The notes below the pieces were generated by a model. The model saw only the letters and a list, made by a program, of their open reading frames with translations, ran no database searches and had not been told where the DNA came from. Positions 14,092 through 23,671 of a stretch of DNA of 39,907 bases are shown one piece after another; within the stretch, counting starts at the first letter, position 1, and each line of letters begins with the position of its first letter. This DNA is from an uncultured Psychroserpens sp. Its GTDB lineage: Bacteria > Bacteroidota > Bacteroidia > Flavobacteriales > Flavobacteriaceae. The stretch is from contig CAJQOA010000142.1 of NCBI GenBank assembly GCA_905479815.1, positions 1 through 39,907 of the forward strand. Reading direction: 5' to 3'. The position numbers were made by a program, and so were the translations under genes.

Positions 14092-16929
14092 TTAATACCA
14101 TTTCCGTCTAAAAAGCCCTAATAAGGCTTGCGGGTCAACTGTGAATTTAATCCTGATTTTTTGGTCAAAGTTTGGTTGGCCAATTTCCCATCCTAAATTG
14201 GAGTAGATAGGGAAGTAGAGTTCAAAATAATCGGTAACCAAGTCTAGTTTTATTCCAGAGTCATAAACAAAAGCAGGATTGAGTCCTTTGTTTTTTACGA
14301 TTCCGATATCACCATAAGCTTCTATATATTTCCAGATTGTTGTGCTTACATTAGCTGTTGTCATCCATTGATTAGCAAATGGTGTCTCTAGTTTTGATTT
14401 AAAACCACCTTCTGCAATAATAATTTGCTGACTAAAAACTCCGGAAGCCTCTGAACGGCCTAAATAATTGTAGTCAAATAGATAATCTGTTGGTCTATCT
14501 AAAGCAAAGCTAAAATAGTCTGAATTTGGATCTGTCTTATTATATAAAAACGTTCCAGCAAATAAGCGAAGGTTGAATTGCCTGTTTTTTTCAGATAGCT
14601 TTCTGTATTCATAATTAACTGCAACTTTTCCGAATTTTTCAGCAAATTGAACATCGTAATACCATTTGTTGAAATTGACTAATCCTGGATTTGAGCTTAC
14701 ATATCGTAAATTCAATACATTGTAATCTGGTTCTAATAAGTCTTCTATAATGGCGTTTTCACCAACTTCTCTTGAAATACTAACATATCGTAAATTCAAA
14801 AATTTAGATTTATCAGATCTAAAGTCGTTATTATCTCTAAAAAATAAAGAAACACTTGGTGTAAATATGGTTACAAAAGAATCTTCGGCAAAGGAGTTGT
14901 ATTTGGCGCCCATTCCGTAGGTCACATTAAAGAGATTCATATCCTCAATATTGTGTGTGTAGAATAATGAACTGCTACCAGTGAGAGATCTTGACTTTGT
15001 TGCATATTGTGGCGAAAAACGATAATTCAAACGCTTTCTTAAAACCGTCTTATTATAAAACTTTGCACCTAGAGTTAATCCATCATAAATATTATTAAAC
15101 TCCACTAAGGGCATTAAAAATATTTGATTATAATTTGGGTCTTCTACATCTTTAAAAAGTCTAAACTGAAACGGTTTATTATTAAATAAAAAGCCTTTTA
15201 AAGATTTGTAATTATCTCTTAAATTATACTCTGGTATCGTGTTATCATAATTTAAAGCTAGCTTTTCAATACCATTTCTAGGTATTGTCAATCGCTTTTC
15301 TTTACCAATATTTTCAATCCATGATTTAGAAAAAACAGAATCTTTACTCAACGTGAATAATGATATCGGCATACTATTATCTCGCTTGTTTCTTATGGTA
15401 AACTGTATAGAGTCATCAAATTTCTCAACATCTTTAATTTTGAAATCTATCTTTTTTCTAGAATCTATATAGTCTGTAAAAAACCAATTAAGATCTTTAG
15501 ATGTTTTAGATTTGATAAGGTTTTCAAAATCTGTAGAACTGGTGATTTCTAGTTGTTGGTTTTTCAAATATTCTGAAATTGTTGCCTCTACAACACTAGA
15601 ATTCACAAAGTCATCTAAGTAACGTAAACCAATTCCTGCTTTATATTTTCCAGCGATGTTGGCATTAAATTTTAGTAATGAATCTTTTGATGTAGTCAAT
15701 GCTTGATCTCTGTTTGTTCTTGCCATCTGCATAAAAAACAGAGTGAACTGATCATTGTAAGCTAGATCTGCAGCATGAAATGAACGTATTCCCCAGAAAT
15801 TGGCTAAAGTACCTAAGAGCTTAGTATCTGGATAATGAGTTTCCACATATTTCATTAAGAAATAAATTTGAATTCCGTCTCTTAGCCAATAATCTTTTCG
15901 AGGATTAATTAATAATGTGTTTTCTAGATAATTGTTTAGAGCTGTTTTTAATAGCTTTAATTCATACTGAAAATTATCAGGAAAAGGACGAATAAAATCG
16001 GGCAACTGGTTTAAACCATATAGAGGATCTTTCTTATAACCATCTTTTGTTATTAAGAGGCGTTCGTGAGGATATTCGCCAAGGTTTTTAGTTATGAAGC
16101 GTGTTATTTTATCTGTGATAATTGCTTTTTCTTCGGAAGGAATACCTTCACTAGATAAATCTGAAAAAATTGTAAAATCGTCTGTTTGTACAAATTTAAA
16201 GTTTGAAAATTTCTTGAGTATCAAATGTGAGTTAACACGATCTTTTCCGTGTAAAAAAAACGTCTGTTTATCAAGGTTTTGCTTAATATCTGTAGTGTTA
16301 AGTTCTGATATCAATTGGTAATTAACAGGGAATTCAATTTGTAGTGTTATATCTGATTTCGGCACATATAAGTCATCTAGATTTTTATTACTATAATACT
16401 GCCAATCACCATTATAAACAGTAGGAGTGATATACCAATATTTTAAATTAAAATCTTTTTCAGGACTAATGCCATAACCTGTAAAATTATCATCTGGTAA
16501 CACGACATCATACGATAATGAAATGTCATAAGATTGATTTGGTAATAAAGGTGTTTTGAGTTCTACTGAAACAACATCAGGGAATTCTTTTAAGTTATTA
16601 TAGGGTAATGTGTTTCCTGATTTATCTTTAATATCAGTTATGACTGTGTAACCACGTTGCTCGCTTTTTGCAAAATGAAATTTGTCATTAAACTCTTCTG
16701 TGAATCGTTTTGCTAATGGTGTTTTTTTTGTAGAATATGAATTATTCCAATCATTGAGAAAAATAGTTGACAAGGTATCATTACTTTGGTTTTGATAAAC
16801 GATACGTTCTTTTATTTGTATTGTTTTAGTATCTACGTCGATAGAGGCAGCTATGTCAATACTATTTTGACCAATAACTACACAGCTCCAAAAAAGGAAG
16901 GCAATACATAAAACAGAATTTAGTCTCAA
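14092..16929 (-). CDS. Degenerate M1-peptidase-like domain fused to an outer-membrane beta-barrel
   Basis: The 945-residue protein has a signal peptide (residues 1-21). Residues of about 25-250 are the M1-type N-terminal beta domain (LSYDVVLPDDNFTGYG, LKYWYITPTVYNGDW). About 270-480 resembles the M1 catalytic helical domain, but YGLNQLPD (304-311) stands where GxMEN should be, ALNNYL (330-335) where HExxH should be, and only DYWLRDGIQIY (346-356) recalls the zinc-ligand helix WxxEG, with Asp for Glu. From about 600 on, repeated beta strands of alternating hydrophobicity ending in an aromatic C-terminus indicate an outer-membrane barrel. It starts at TTG, which overlaps the TGA stop of the nuclease gene, so the two are translationally coupled. 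It probably binds rather than cleaves peptides. Confidence 0.75.
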   Translation of the reverse strand: MRLNSVLCIAFLFWSCVVIGQNSIDIAASIDVDTKTIQIKERIVYQNQSNDTLSTIFLNDWNNSYSTKKTPLAKRFTEEFNDKFHFAKSEQRGYTVITDIKDKSGNTLPYNNLKEFPDVVSVELKTPLLPNQSYDISLSYDVVLPDDNFTGYGISPEKDFNLKYWYITPTVYNGDWQYYSNKNLDDLYVPKSDITLQIEFPVNYQLISELNTTDIKQNLDKQTFFLHGKDRVNSHLILKKFSNFKFVQTDDFTIFSDLSSEGIPSEEKAIITDKITRFITKNLGEYPHERLLITKDGYKKDPLYGLNQLPDFIRPFPDNFQYELKLLKTALNNYLENTLLINPRKDYWLRDGIQIYFLMKYVETHYPDTKLLGTLANFWGIRSFHAADLAYNDQFTLFFMQMARTNRDQALTTSKDSLLKFNANIAGKYKAGIGLRYLDDFVNSSVVEATISEYLKNQQLEITSSTDFENLIKSKTSKDLNWFFTDYIDSRKKIDFKIKDVEKFDDSIQFTIRNKRDNSMPISLFTLSKDSVFSKSWIENIGKEKRLTIPRNGIEKLALNYDNTIPEYNLRDNYKSLKGFLFNNKPFQFRLFKDVEDPNYNQIFLMPLVEFNNIYDGLTLGAKFYNKTVLRKRLNYRFSPQYATKSRSLTGSSSLFYTHNIEDMNLFNVTYGMGAKYNSFAEDSFVTIFTPSVSLFFRDNNDFRSDKSKFLNLRYVSISREVGENAIIEDLLEPDYNVLNLRYVSSNPGLVNFNKWYYDVQFAEKFGKVAVNYEYRKLSEKNRQFNLRLFAGTFLYNKTDPNSDYFSFALDRPTDYLFDYNYLGRSEASGVFSQQIIIAEGGFKSKLETPFANQWMTTANVSTTIWKYIEAYGDIGIVKNKGLNPAFVYDSGIKLDLVTDYFELYFPIYSNLGWEIGQPNFDQKIRIKFTVDPQALLGLFRRKWY

Positions 16930-18188
16930 TGGGTAACTACAAATTTTAAGGGTTTAAACTGAAATTTTGAACTTGTAATATAATAGATGCCACTGCTCAT
17001 TTGCGAAGCATCTATAGATATTAACGTATTATTAACGTCAACAGTTTTTACCACTTGACCTAGACTATTAAAAATATGTAGCTCTAGTTCGTTTTGTAAT
17101 CTCAAATCTATTTTTAGTTTTAATGTATTATCAATGACGTTTGATCCAAGAATGGTGACCATTTCTGGCACACTAAATTCCTGAATACTTAATGATTGAT
17201 TGGTTTGTAGTTCTAATGTAACGGGAAGGTGGTCGCTAAAATTGTGTAACGCATCACGAGTTGCAAATGAAAATTCTGGACCAGCGCAATCACTATCGTT
17301 TATAGATTGATTATAGCAATCTATATTTTCATTATTTCCGTAGACATCATAACTATTTGATATGAAAAATATGTCTGGGTTTGTAGACATGTTTTCTGAA
17401 GTCATTATAAAATCAAATCGATCATCAAAGCCACCTGTTGCTCCTCCAAGTCCTGTTTGTGTTCTTGTAGATTGTGTCATGACATCAATATAGTTGGTAT
17501 TGTTATGCCAACTTCCTATGCGATTTGCTGGATCAATAAAAGTGATAGTGTTACTAGGATCTATAAGTCTTTGAAAAGCAGGCTCTGAGTCTGTATACAC
17601 ATTAAAATCTCCCGCGAGAACAATATTACTATCAACTGGAAAATCATCCAAATAAATAACTAAATCTTCAACCATTTCTAATCTCAATGCTTGATTGTCA
17701 ATACCGCTTGAAGCTTTGAGGTGACATACAATGAAATCGATAACGATAGGATTTGTCGCCTGCTCAATAGAATTTATTTTCAGTTTGTAATGGTTGAAGT
17801 CTCTATATATGCTCGTTACAATTGTTTGACTTTCTAGTATGAATTTAGTGGTATCAAAATAAATTAATTGTTGTAAATCATTTTGATTACTTATGTTATC
17901 ATCTGACGTGTTGAGTTCAAATACTGCACGCTCATAATTTGGATTAATAGCTTGTAAAGAACTAAGAATGGTATTTGCTCCAGCTTCATTATTTAACTCA
18001 CAGATCATAAAAACATCTGGTCTGTAGTCATCTAAAATAAATTCTAAACTTTCTAGCCTATCAGGAACCGCGTCCTCCAATGGAAAATTGAGCACATTGT
18101 AAAACATGAGCTTAAAATCCGTTTGCCCAAAAAGCGAAGGGACAGAAAGAACACATGCAAAAACAAATAAAATTAATTTCTTAATCAT
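16926..18188 (-). CDS. Secreted endonuclease/exonuclease/phosphatase-family protein with T9SS sorting domain
   Basis: The 420-residue protein has a signal peptide (MIKKLILFVFACVLSVPSLFGQ) followed by the EEP fold shared by DNase I and ExoIII. Expected metal and catalytic residues are visible: an N-terminal MFYNVLNF, Glu64 in MICELNNEAG, His156 in VCHLKAS, Asp194/Asn196 in GDFNVYTD, and Asp319/His320 in FSDHLPV. A T9SS type-A tail occupies about 340-420 (VTILGSNVIDNTL to HIFNSLGQVVKTV and SGIYYIT). It is likely a surface or released nuclease or phosphodiesterase for extracellular DNA; the substrate is inferred from the fold only. It lies 35 bases after the LOG gene and overlaps the barrel-fusion gene by four bases. 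Confidence 0.85.
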   Translation of the reverse strand: MIKKLILFVFACVLSVPSLFGQTDFKLMFYNVLNFPLEDAVPDRLESLEFILDDYRPDVFMICELNNEAGANTILSSLQAINPNYERAVFELNTSDDNISNQNDLQQLIYFDTTKFILESQTIVTSIYRDFNHYKLKINSIEQATNPIVIDFIVCHLKASSGIDNQALRLEMVEDLVIYLDDFPVDSNIVLAGDFNVYTDSEPAFQRLIDPSNTITFIDPANRIGSWHNNTNYIDVMTQSTRTQTGLGGATGGFDDRFDFIMTSENMSTNPDIFFISNSYDVYGNNENIDCYNQSINDSDCAGPEFSFATRDALHNFSDHLPVTLELQTNQSLSIQEFSVPEMVTILGSNVIDNTLKLKIDLRLQNELELHIFNSLGQVVKTVDVNNTLISIDASQMSSGIYYITSSKFQFKPLKFVVTH

Positions 18189-18223
18189 AGCGGTAATCGT
18201 GAAACTTTGTTTGAGAATGTTGT

Positions 18224-18910
18224 TTAGAAATTTGGACTCAGGCCATATTCTTTATAGAAATCATCTAAAATTGAGATGACTTCATCTGTAGTATCTACCA
18301 AATGAATTAAATCTAAGTCTTTCTCACTAATATTTCCAGCTTCTAATAACGTTGTTTTAACCCATTCCATTAAACCTCCCCAGAAATCTACACCTAAAAG
18401 TATAATTGGGAATTTTTCAATTTTGTTAGTTTGAATAAGTGTAATAGCTTCAAAAAGCTCATCTAAAGTTCCAAAACCTCCAGGCATAACTACAAACCCT
18501 TGTGAGTATTTTACAAACATTACTTTTCTAACAAAGAAGTAATCAAAATCTAAGCTCTTATCGTTATCTATATATGGGTTATTATGTTGTTCAAAAGGTA
18601 AATCGATATTTAAACCAACAGATGTGCCTCCTGCAATATGAGCACCTTTATTTCCTGCTTCCATAATTCCTGGTCCACCACCAGTGATAACTCCGTAACC
18701 ATGATCTACAATTTTAGTAGCCATTTCTTCTGCTAATTTGTAGTATTTATGATCTGGTTTAGTTCTTGCAGATCCAAAAATAGAGACGCAAGGTCCTATT
18801 TTACTTAGTTTCTCATAACCATTAACAAATTCTCCCATGATTTTAAAAATCGCCCAAGAATCATTTGTTTTAATCTCATTCCAGCCTTTATGGTTTTGTT
18901 CTTTTCTCAT
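18224..18910 (-). CDS. LOG family protein (putative nucleotide phosphoribohydrolase)
   Basis: This 228-residue Rossmann-fold protein carries both signature motifs: GGGPGIMEA (77-85) and PGGFGTLDE (143-151), typical of the LOG/TIGR00730 family, whose members release nucleobases from nucleoside 5'-monophosphates (cytokinin riboside 5'-monophosphate phosphoribohydrolase activity in some). Older databases call such proteins lysine decarboxylases, which they are not. The real bacterial substrate is unclear; nucleotide salvage or repair of damaged nucleotides is plausible. It is 46 bases downstream of uvrA and likely in its operon. Confidence 0.9.
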   Translation of the reverse strand: MRKEQNHKGWNEIKTNDSWAIFKIMGEFVNGYEKLSKIGPCVSIFGSARTKPDHKYYKLAEEMATKIVDHGYGVITGGGPGIMEAGNKGAHIAGGTSVGLNIDLPFEQHNNPYIDNDKSLDFDYFFVRKVMFVKYSQGFVVMPGGFGTLDELFEAITLIQTNKIEKFPIILLGVDFWGGLMEWVKTTLLEAGNISEKDLDLIHLVDTTDEVISILDDFYKEYGLSPNF

Positions 18911-18956
18911 ATATCTTTACTATTTATAATCGTATTTTGTTTTTTTTGACAACTGG

Positions 18957-21788
18957 CTAATTTAATTCTTTTTTCAGAAATTTTGCAGTGTAACTCTTTT
19001 TATCTTTTATAATTTGCTCAGGAGTTCCTTTAGCTACAACTTCTCCGCCACCTTGACCGCCTTCGTAACCAATGTCTATAATGTAATCGCACATTTTAAC
19101 AACGTCAAGATTGTGCTCAATAATTAGTACTGTATTTCCTTTATCTACTAATTCATTTAAAACAAGCATCAATACTCTAATGTCTTCAAAATGTAAACCA
19201 GTAGTTGGTTCATCAAGAATGTAGAAGGTGTTTCCTGTATCTCGTTTGCTTAATTCTGTTGCTAATTTAATACGTTGTGCTTCTCCTCCTGAAAGTGTTG
19301 TGCTTTGTTGACCTAGCGTAATATAACCTAATCCAACATCGACAATAGTTTTTAGTTTTTTATGAATTTTAGGGATGTGCTCAAAGAAATCTACAGCATC
19401 TGTCATTGTCATATTTAAAACATCACTAATAGATTTTCCTTTGTATCTAATTTCTAAGGTCTCTCTATTAAAACGCTTGCCTTGGCATGTTTCGCATTCT
19501 ACATAAACATCTGGAAGAAAATTCATTTCAATAACTCTCAATCCACCACCTTGACAGGTTTCACAACGCCCTCCTTTAACATTAAAGCTGAAACGACCTG
19601 GCTTATAACCGCGAATTAATGCTTCTGGAATTTTTGCAAACAGACTTCTAATTTCGTCAAATGTTTTAGTGTAAGTTGCAGGATTACTTCTTGGCGTTCT
19701 TCCAATTGGCGATTGATTAATATCAATAACCTTATCACAATGTTCTAAACCTTTAATGCTTTTGTAAGGCATTGGTTTTTTAACACCATTAAAGTAATGT
19801 GCATTCATTATAGGATATAAAGTCTCGTTGATAAGTGTAGATTTTCCACTACCAGAAACTCCGGTAACTCCAATCATTTGACCTAACGGAATATCAATAG
19901 ACACATTCTTTAAGTTATTACCAGTACAACCTTTAAGTGAAATCTTCTTGCCATTCCCTTTTCGTCTTGTTTTTGGGACAGGTATTTCTTTCTTTCCGTT
20001 AAGATAATCAGCAGTTAGCGTATCGTGTGTGAGTAATTCTGCAGGCGTACCAATACTGATAATTTCTCCGCCATATTTTCCAGCTTTCGGACCAATATCA
20101 ATAACATAATCAGCACGTTCAATCATATCTTTGTCATGCTCTACAACAATAACAGAGTTGCCTATATCTCGAAGTGAGATTAAGGAATTAATGAGTTTTT
20201 CATTGTCACGTTGATGTAAACCAATACTAGGTTCATCTAAAATATACAGCACACCAACTAATTGTGATCCAATTTGTGTGGCTAATCTAATACGTTGCGC
20301 TTCTCCACCAGATAAGGATTTTGAACTTCGGTTTAATGATAAATAATCTAAACCTACATCTAATAAAAATTTGATTCTCGTTTTTATTTCTTTGATGACT
20401 TCTTCTCCAATTAGCAATTGCGTTTTACTCAAGTGCTGGTTTAAATGTTCAAACCAATCTGCTAAATCAACAATATCTTTATTAGCTAATTCAGCGATAT
20501 TTAATCCATTGACTTTAAAATACAATGATTCTTTTCTTAAACGAGAGCCTTCACAGGTAGGACATTCAACTTTGTCCATATAATCTTTTGCCCAACGTTT
20601 TAATGACGTTGTTTCTGCATTCTTATATTGGCTTTCAATAAAATTGGCAACACCTTCAAAATCTATATTATAGTCTCTGGTGACGCCTAAAGTTTTACTT
20701 TCTACGGAAAACTTGTCGTTACCACCATACAATATCATTTGTTTGGCTTCCGCAGGAATACTTTTATATGAATCATTCAAATTAAAATCAAAGCGTTGTG
20801 CTATGGTTTCAAATTGTTTAAAAATCCAACTGTTTTTTTGTGGCCCATGAGGTGCTAATGCGCCTGCTTTTATAGATAATGAGTCGTCAGGTATAATCTT
20901 GTTTTCATTGACCTGATATAAAGTGCCAATCCCATTACAAGTTTGGCAGGCTCCTTTTGGTGAGTTAAATGAAAAATTATTAGGTTCTGGATTTGGATAA
21001 GAAATACCAGAGGATGGACACATCAAATTACGACTAAAATAACGTGCTTCATTCGTTTCGTGGTCCAAAACCATTAGGACGTCATCACCATGGTACATTG
21101 CTGTGTTTATGGTTTCTGATAGTCGCTTATCATTATCATCTGTATTGTCAATTTTTAACCTATCGATTACAATTTCAATATCGTGCATTTTGTAACGATC
21201 TAGCTTCATGCCTTTAACTAAATCTCTAACCTCGCCATCTGCTCTTACTTTTACAAAACCCTGTTTTGCTATTTGCTCAAACAATTCACGATAGTGACCT
21301 TTACGAGAACGTACAACAGGAGAGAGGATGTTTATTTTCTTTCCTTTATAACTATCTTTAATTAAGTCTTTAATTTGATTATCACTATAACTTACCATTT
21401 TCTCACCAGTGTTATAGCTGTAAGCGTCACTAGCACGAGCGTAAAGTAATCTTAAGAAATCATAAATTTCAGTAATAGTTCCAACTGTAGATCGAGGTGA
21501 TTTACTAGTTGTTTTTTGCTCAATGGCAATAACAGGAGAAAGGCCATCAATTTTATCTACATCGGGACGTTCTAATCCGCCAAGAAATTGTCTAGCATAA
21601 GCTGAGAATGTTTCAATATAACGACGTTGACCTTCTGCATAAATGGTGTCAAACGCTAGTGATGATTTACCACTTCCAGATAAACCTGTAATAACTACAA
21701 GTTTCTCTCTTGGAATAGTAACATCAATATTTTTAAGGTTATGCACTCTGGCACCTTGAACCTCAATAGCATCGTTAAATTTGGTCAT
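18957..21788 (-). CDS. uvrA: Excinuclease ABC subunit A (UvrA)
   Basis: UvrA is the damage-sensing ATPase of nucleotide excision repair. The 943-residue protein has two ABC ATPase modules: Walker A GLSGSGKS (35-42) and GVSGSGKS (about 638-645), each with an LSGGEAQRI signature. One zinc module is intact (CETCQ to CETCQ, in the second half). The first module has CPSS at 257-260 where CxxC is usual, then CQTC at 281-284, so it lacks one expected Cys. I recall similar loss in other Bacteroidota UvrA proteins. Length is normal. A -7 element, TACCTTTG (21832-21825 on the minus strand), lies about 37 bases before the start. uvrB and uvrC are not in the window. Confidence 0.96.
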   Translation of the reverse strand: MTKFNDAIEVQGARVHNLKNIDVTIPREKLVVITGLSGSGKSSLAFDTIYAEGQRRYIETFSAYARQFLGGLERPDVDKIDGLSPVIAIEQKTTSKSPRSTVGTITEIYDFLRLLYARASDAYSYNTGEKMVSYSDNQIKDLIKDSYKGKKINILSPVVRSRKGHYRELFEQIAKQGFVKVRADGEVRDLVKGMKLDRYKMHDIEIVIDRLKIDNTDDNDKRLSETINTAMYHGDDVLMVLDHETNEARYFSRNLMCPSSGISYPNPEPNNFSFNSPKGACQTCNGIGTLYQVNENKIIPDDSLSIKAGALAPHGPQKNSWIFKQFETIAQRFDFNLNDSYKSIPAEAKQMILYGGNDKFSVESKTLGVTRDYNIDFEGVANFIESQYKNAETTSLKRWAKDYMDKVECPTCEGSRLRKESLYFKVNGLNIAELANKDIVDLADWFEHLNQHLSKTQLLIGEEVIKEIKTRIKFLLDVGLDYLSLNRSSKSLSGGEAQRIRLATQIGSQLVGVLYILDEPSIGLHQRDNEKLINSLISLRDIGNSVIVVEHDKDMIERADYVIDIGPKAGKYGGEIISIGTPAELLTHDTLTADYLNGKKEIPVPKTRRKGNGKKISLKGCTGNNLKNVSIDIPLGQMIGVTGVSGSGKSTLINETLYPIMNAHYFNGVKKPMPYKSIKGLEHCDKVIDINQSPIGRTPRSNPATYTKTFDEIRSLFAKIPEALIRGYKPGRFSFNVKGGRCETCQGGGLRVIEMNFLPDVYVECETCQGKRFNRETLEIRYKGKSISDVLNMTMTDAVDFFEHIPKIHKKLKTIVDVGLGYITLGQQSTTLSGGEAQRIKLATELSKRDTGNTFYILDEPTTGLHFEDIRVLMLVLNELVDKGNTVLIIEHNLDVVKMCDYIIDIGYEGGQGGGEVVAKGTPEQIIKDKKSYTAKFLKKELN

Positions 21789-21824
21789 AAACGTATTGGA
21801 ATGTGTGTTTTAATAGCAAAAGTG

Positions 21825-21832
21825 CAAAGGTA
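21825..21832 (-). promoter_or_regulatory. uvrA: -7 element of the uvrA promoter
   Basis: On the minus strand TACCTTTG is an exact TAnnTTTG match about 37 bases before the uvrA ATG. I found no TTG at 17-23 bases upstream, so only the -7 half is supported. No LexA-type box is evident. Confidence 0.4.
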
Positions 21833-21852
21833 CAGATTTAGTTGTTAAAATC

Positions 21853-21885
21853 TTGTGAACTTTATTTCAGGATTTGTTATACTTG
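21853..21885 (+). promoter_or_regulatory. Possible promoter of the 21910 gene
   Basis: TTG (21853-21855), a 22-base gap and TATACTTG (21878-21885; one mismatch to TAnnTTTG) precede the ATG at 21910 by about 24 bases. The spacing is within the flavobacterial range. Confidence 0.4.
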
Positions 21886-21909
21886 TAATAGAATTAAAAA
21901 AATTAAAGG

Positions 21910-22437
21910 ATGCAATTATTAGGAATAGGTTCAAGGATTAATCACAACGAATTTGGAAAAGGAGTCGTTACAAACGTCACCTCAAAACATTATTGGGTGA
22001 CCTTCATGGAGAGTGGGTTAGAAACCATTGAAATGGATAGCGATTTTGAAGTTATTGAAGCTTGCGAAGACGAAGTTGATACTATTAGTTTTGCAGACGT
22101 TGAAAGTAGTCTTGTTCATATTCTAAAGAAATGGAGCGATGCAAATGAAGTCGTTAACATTTCAGATAAATGGAAAGGTGGAAAACTTATCATGGAACCA
22201 GGTGACACCAACTTGCAAGGCAAAGAATTATCAATAGATAACTTTTTTCATAAAATCACAATGGTAAGAGACCGTTTGCGTGTTATGGAACAGAAAATCA
22301 ACTCTAGCAAAAACCTTGATGAACAAGAGAAAATAGATTTACAGCAATATATTACACGTAGCTATGGAAGCTTAACAAGCTTTAATGTGTTGTTTAAAAT
22401 GAAGACGCAACAGTTTGTTGGACAGAAATCTAAATAG
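21910..22437 (+). CDS. Conserved hypothetical protein with SH3/KOW-like N-terminus
   Basis: The 175-residue cytosolic protein begins with a small beta module, IGSRINHNEFGKGVVTNVTSK, matching the pattern G-x-V-x-H-x-x-FG-x-G-x-V seen in the C-terminal tudor/KOW-like domain of UvrD/PcrA helicases. The middle (residues 80-115) contains KWKGGKLIMEPGD and the C-terminal half is a charged coiled coil (about 120-170). It is divergent from uvrA. Similar stand-alone proteins occur in Flavobacteriaceae without known function; a nucleic-acid or RNA-polymerase-related role is a guess. It overlaps the next gene tail to tail by 8 bases. Confidence 0.75.
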   Translation: MQLLGIGSRINHNEFGKGVVTNVTSKHYWVTFMESGLETIEMDSDFEVIEACEDEVDTISFADVESSLVHILKKWSDANEVVNISDKWKGGKLIMEPGDTNLQGKELSIDNFFHKITMVRDRLRVMEQKINSSKNLDEQEKIDLQQYITRSYGSLTSFNVLFKMKTQQFVGQKSK

Positions 22438-22807
22438 GTTTTGTGCTGAAATAAGCTTTCTTTATCAGTACAAAATAAACAATCAGTGGCACTAACAAAC
22501 AAATAACTACCGAAGCTTCTGTATAATTCATGCCAACAGGATTAAACCCTCTTAGAAAGTCAGCAGACACATCAAATAATTTATTGCAGGATATCGTATA
22601 ATCTTTTATAAATAGAAGTACAATTATGATTAGTGCTGTGAAACTTGTTTTAAAGTAGTGTTTGCCTCTAATCTTATCGATAAGGAGCATCCATGACATT
22701 GGTATAATTATAAACCAAACCATAATATTGATTTCTTTATAACTAAAACCTGTGATTCTTGAGAGAAACATTAGGAATTCGTAGGTGACTTTAAAGATGT
22801 CTTTCAT
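22430..22807 (-). CDS. Small multi-pass membrane protein, unknown
   Basis: The 125-residue product has three or four hydrophobic segments (IMVWFIIIPMSWMLLI, FTALIIIVLLFI, ASVVICLLVPLIVYFVLI) and short basic ends. No family motif is recognised. It starts 11 bases after the stop of the anchored protein at 22819-23547, so the two are probably an operon. Confidence 0.65.
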   Translation of the reverse strand: MKDIFKVTYEFLMFLSRITGFSYKEINIMVWFIIIPMSWMLLIDKIRGKHYFKTSFTALIIIVLLFIKDYTISCNKLFDVSADFLRGFNPVGMNYTEASVVICLLVPLIVYFVLIKKAYFSTKPI

Positions 22808-22818
22808 CTAATATATTA

Positions 22819-23547
22819 TCAATCTGTTACAGGACTAGTTTTTACATCTTCAATCTCCAATCCAAAAGCCAACAGCTTATGAAACGCAGGAAGTTCAGCT
22901 CCAGTATCAGTCGTTGTCCAGTCACTCCAAGACGCTTCTAGTCCATCAATAGGTAAAATATCTACCCACATTTGATAGCTTGTTGGTTTTCCGTCCTCAT
23001 CAAAATGCCATAAGAACGAATCACCTGGTGTTGATCCACCAGTAGTATAAGTTACTAAAAGGGCTTCTTTATTGTCTTCTGTTTTAACGAGTCTACGTTC
23101 TACTCCAGCATCAAAAACTTTATATGGCGCAACCAACCAAAAGGAATCATTGTTAAATAGATCAACTGCTTTTTTGATGTAGTCATCTTTTTCAACGCCT
23201 TCATAGTTTACTTCGGAAATATAAACATTAGAATTACTGTGATGTATTAAGTCTAATTCGACTTTAACGTTTTTCCAATAGACTTCACAGCTGTTTTTAG
23301 CTTTATTCCATTTAAAATGGTGACGCTTTATAAACGTAAACTCTATATAATCTGTGGTTTTATAAGCATCATGATTTAAAGAGTTTAGCATTTTTGTTGC
23401 TAACTGGTCTGCAGCTAGACCTTGTTCTCCAGTTGGTAAATCTTCATTGTATTTAAAATACATAAAAGCGAATAATAGGAGTGTAGGTAAGGTGAAGAAG
23501 ATAATAACACCTCCTATGATTTTTAGAATTTTTTTTGGTTTTGGCAC
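22819..23547 (-). CDS. Membrane-anchored conserved protein, LolA-like fold possible
   Basis: This 242-residue protein has a short basic N-terminus and one transmembrane helix (about 10-31: IIGGVIIFFTLPTLLLFAFMYF), with the rest presumably outside the membrane. The outer part is beta-rich with aromatic strands (CEVYWKNVKVEL, EALLVTYTTGGSTPGDSFLWHFDEDG), resembling flavobacterial DUF6503/LolA-like proteins, from memory only. The start is GTG (23547) since no upstream in-frame ATG is available before a TAA. It is first of a pair with the membrane protein at 22430-22807. Confidence 0.7.
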   Translation of the reverse strand: MPKPKKILKIIGGVIIFFTLPTLLLFAFMYFKYNEDLPTGEQGLAADQLATKMLNSLNHDAYKTTDYIEFTFIKRHHFKWNKAKNSCEVYWKNVKVELDLIHHSNSNVYISEVNYEGVEKDDYIKKAVDLFNNDSFWLVAPYKVFDAGVERRLVKTEDNKEALLVTYTTGGSTPGDSFLWHFDEDGKPTSYQMWVDILPIDGLEASWSDWTTTDTGAELPAFHKLLAFGLEIEDVKTSPVTD

Positions 23548-23671
23548 TTTAAAAGTTTTGATAAAAATACGAATTGTTTAGTTGTTTACTCCTTAATGAT
23601 AAAAGACTAACTGTAACAAAATGCAATAGAGCGTCTCTTTTAAGTAATCAATCATTAATCAACCAATCAAA

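Noticed and set aside
14092-16929. Calling the barrel fusion an active M1 metallopeptidase
   Set aside because: The HExxH and GxMEN motifs are absent, so only a degenerate M1-like fold is supported.
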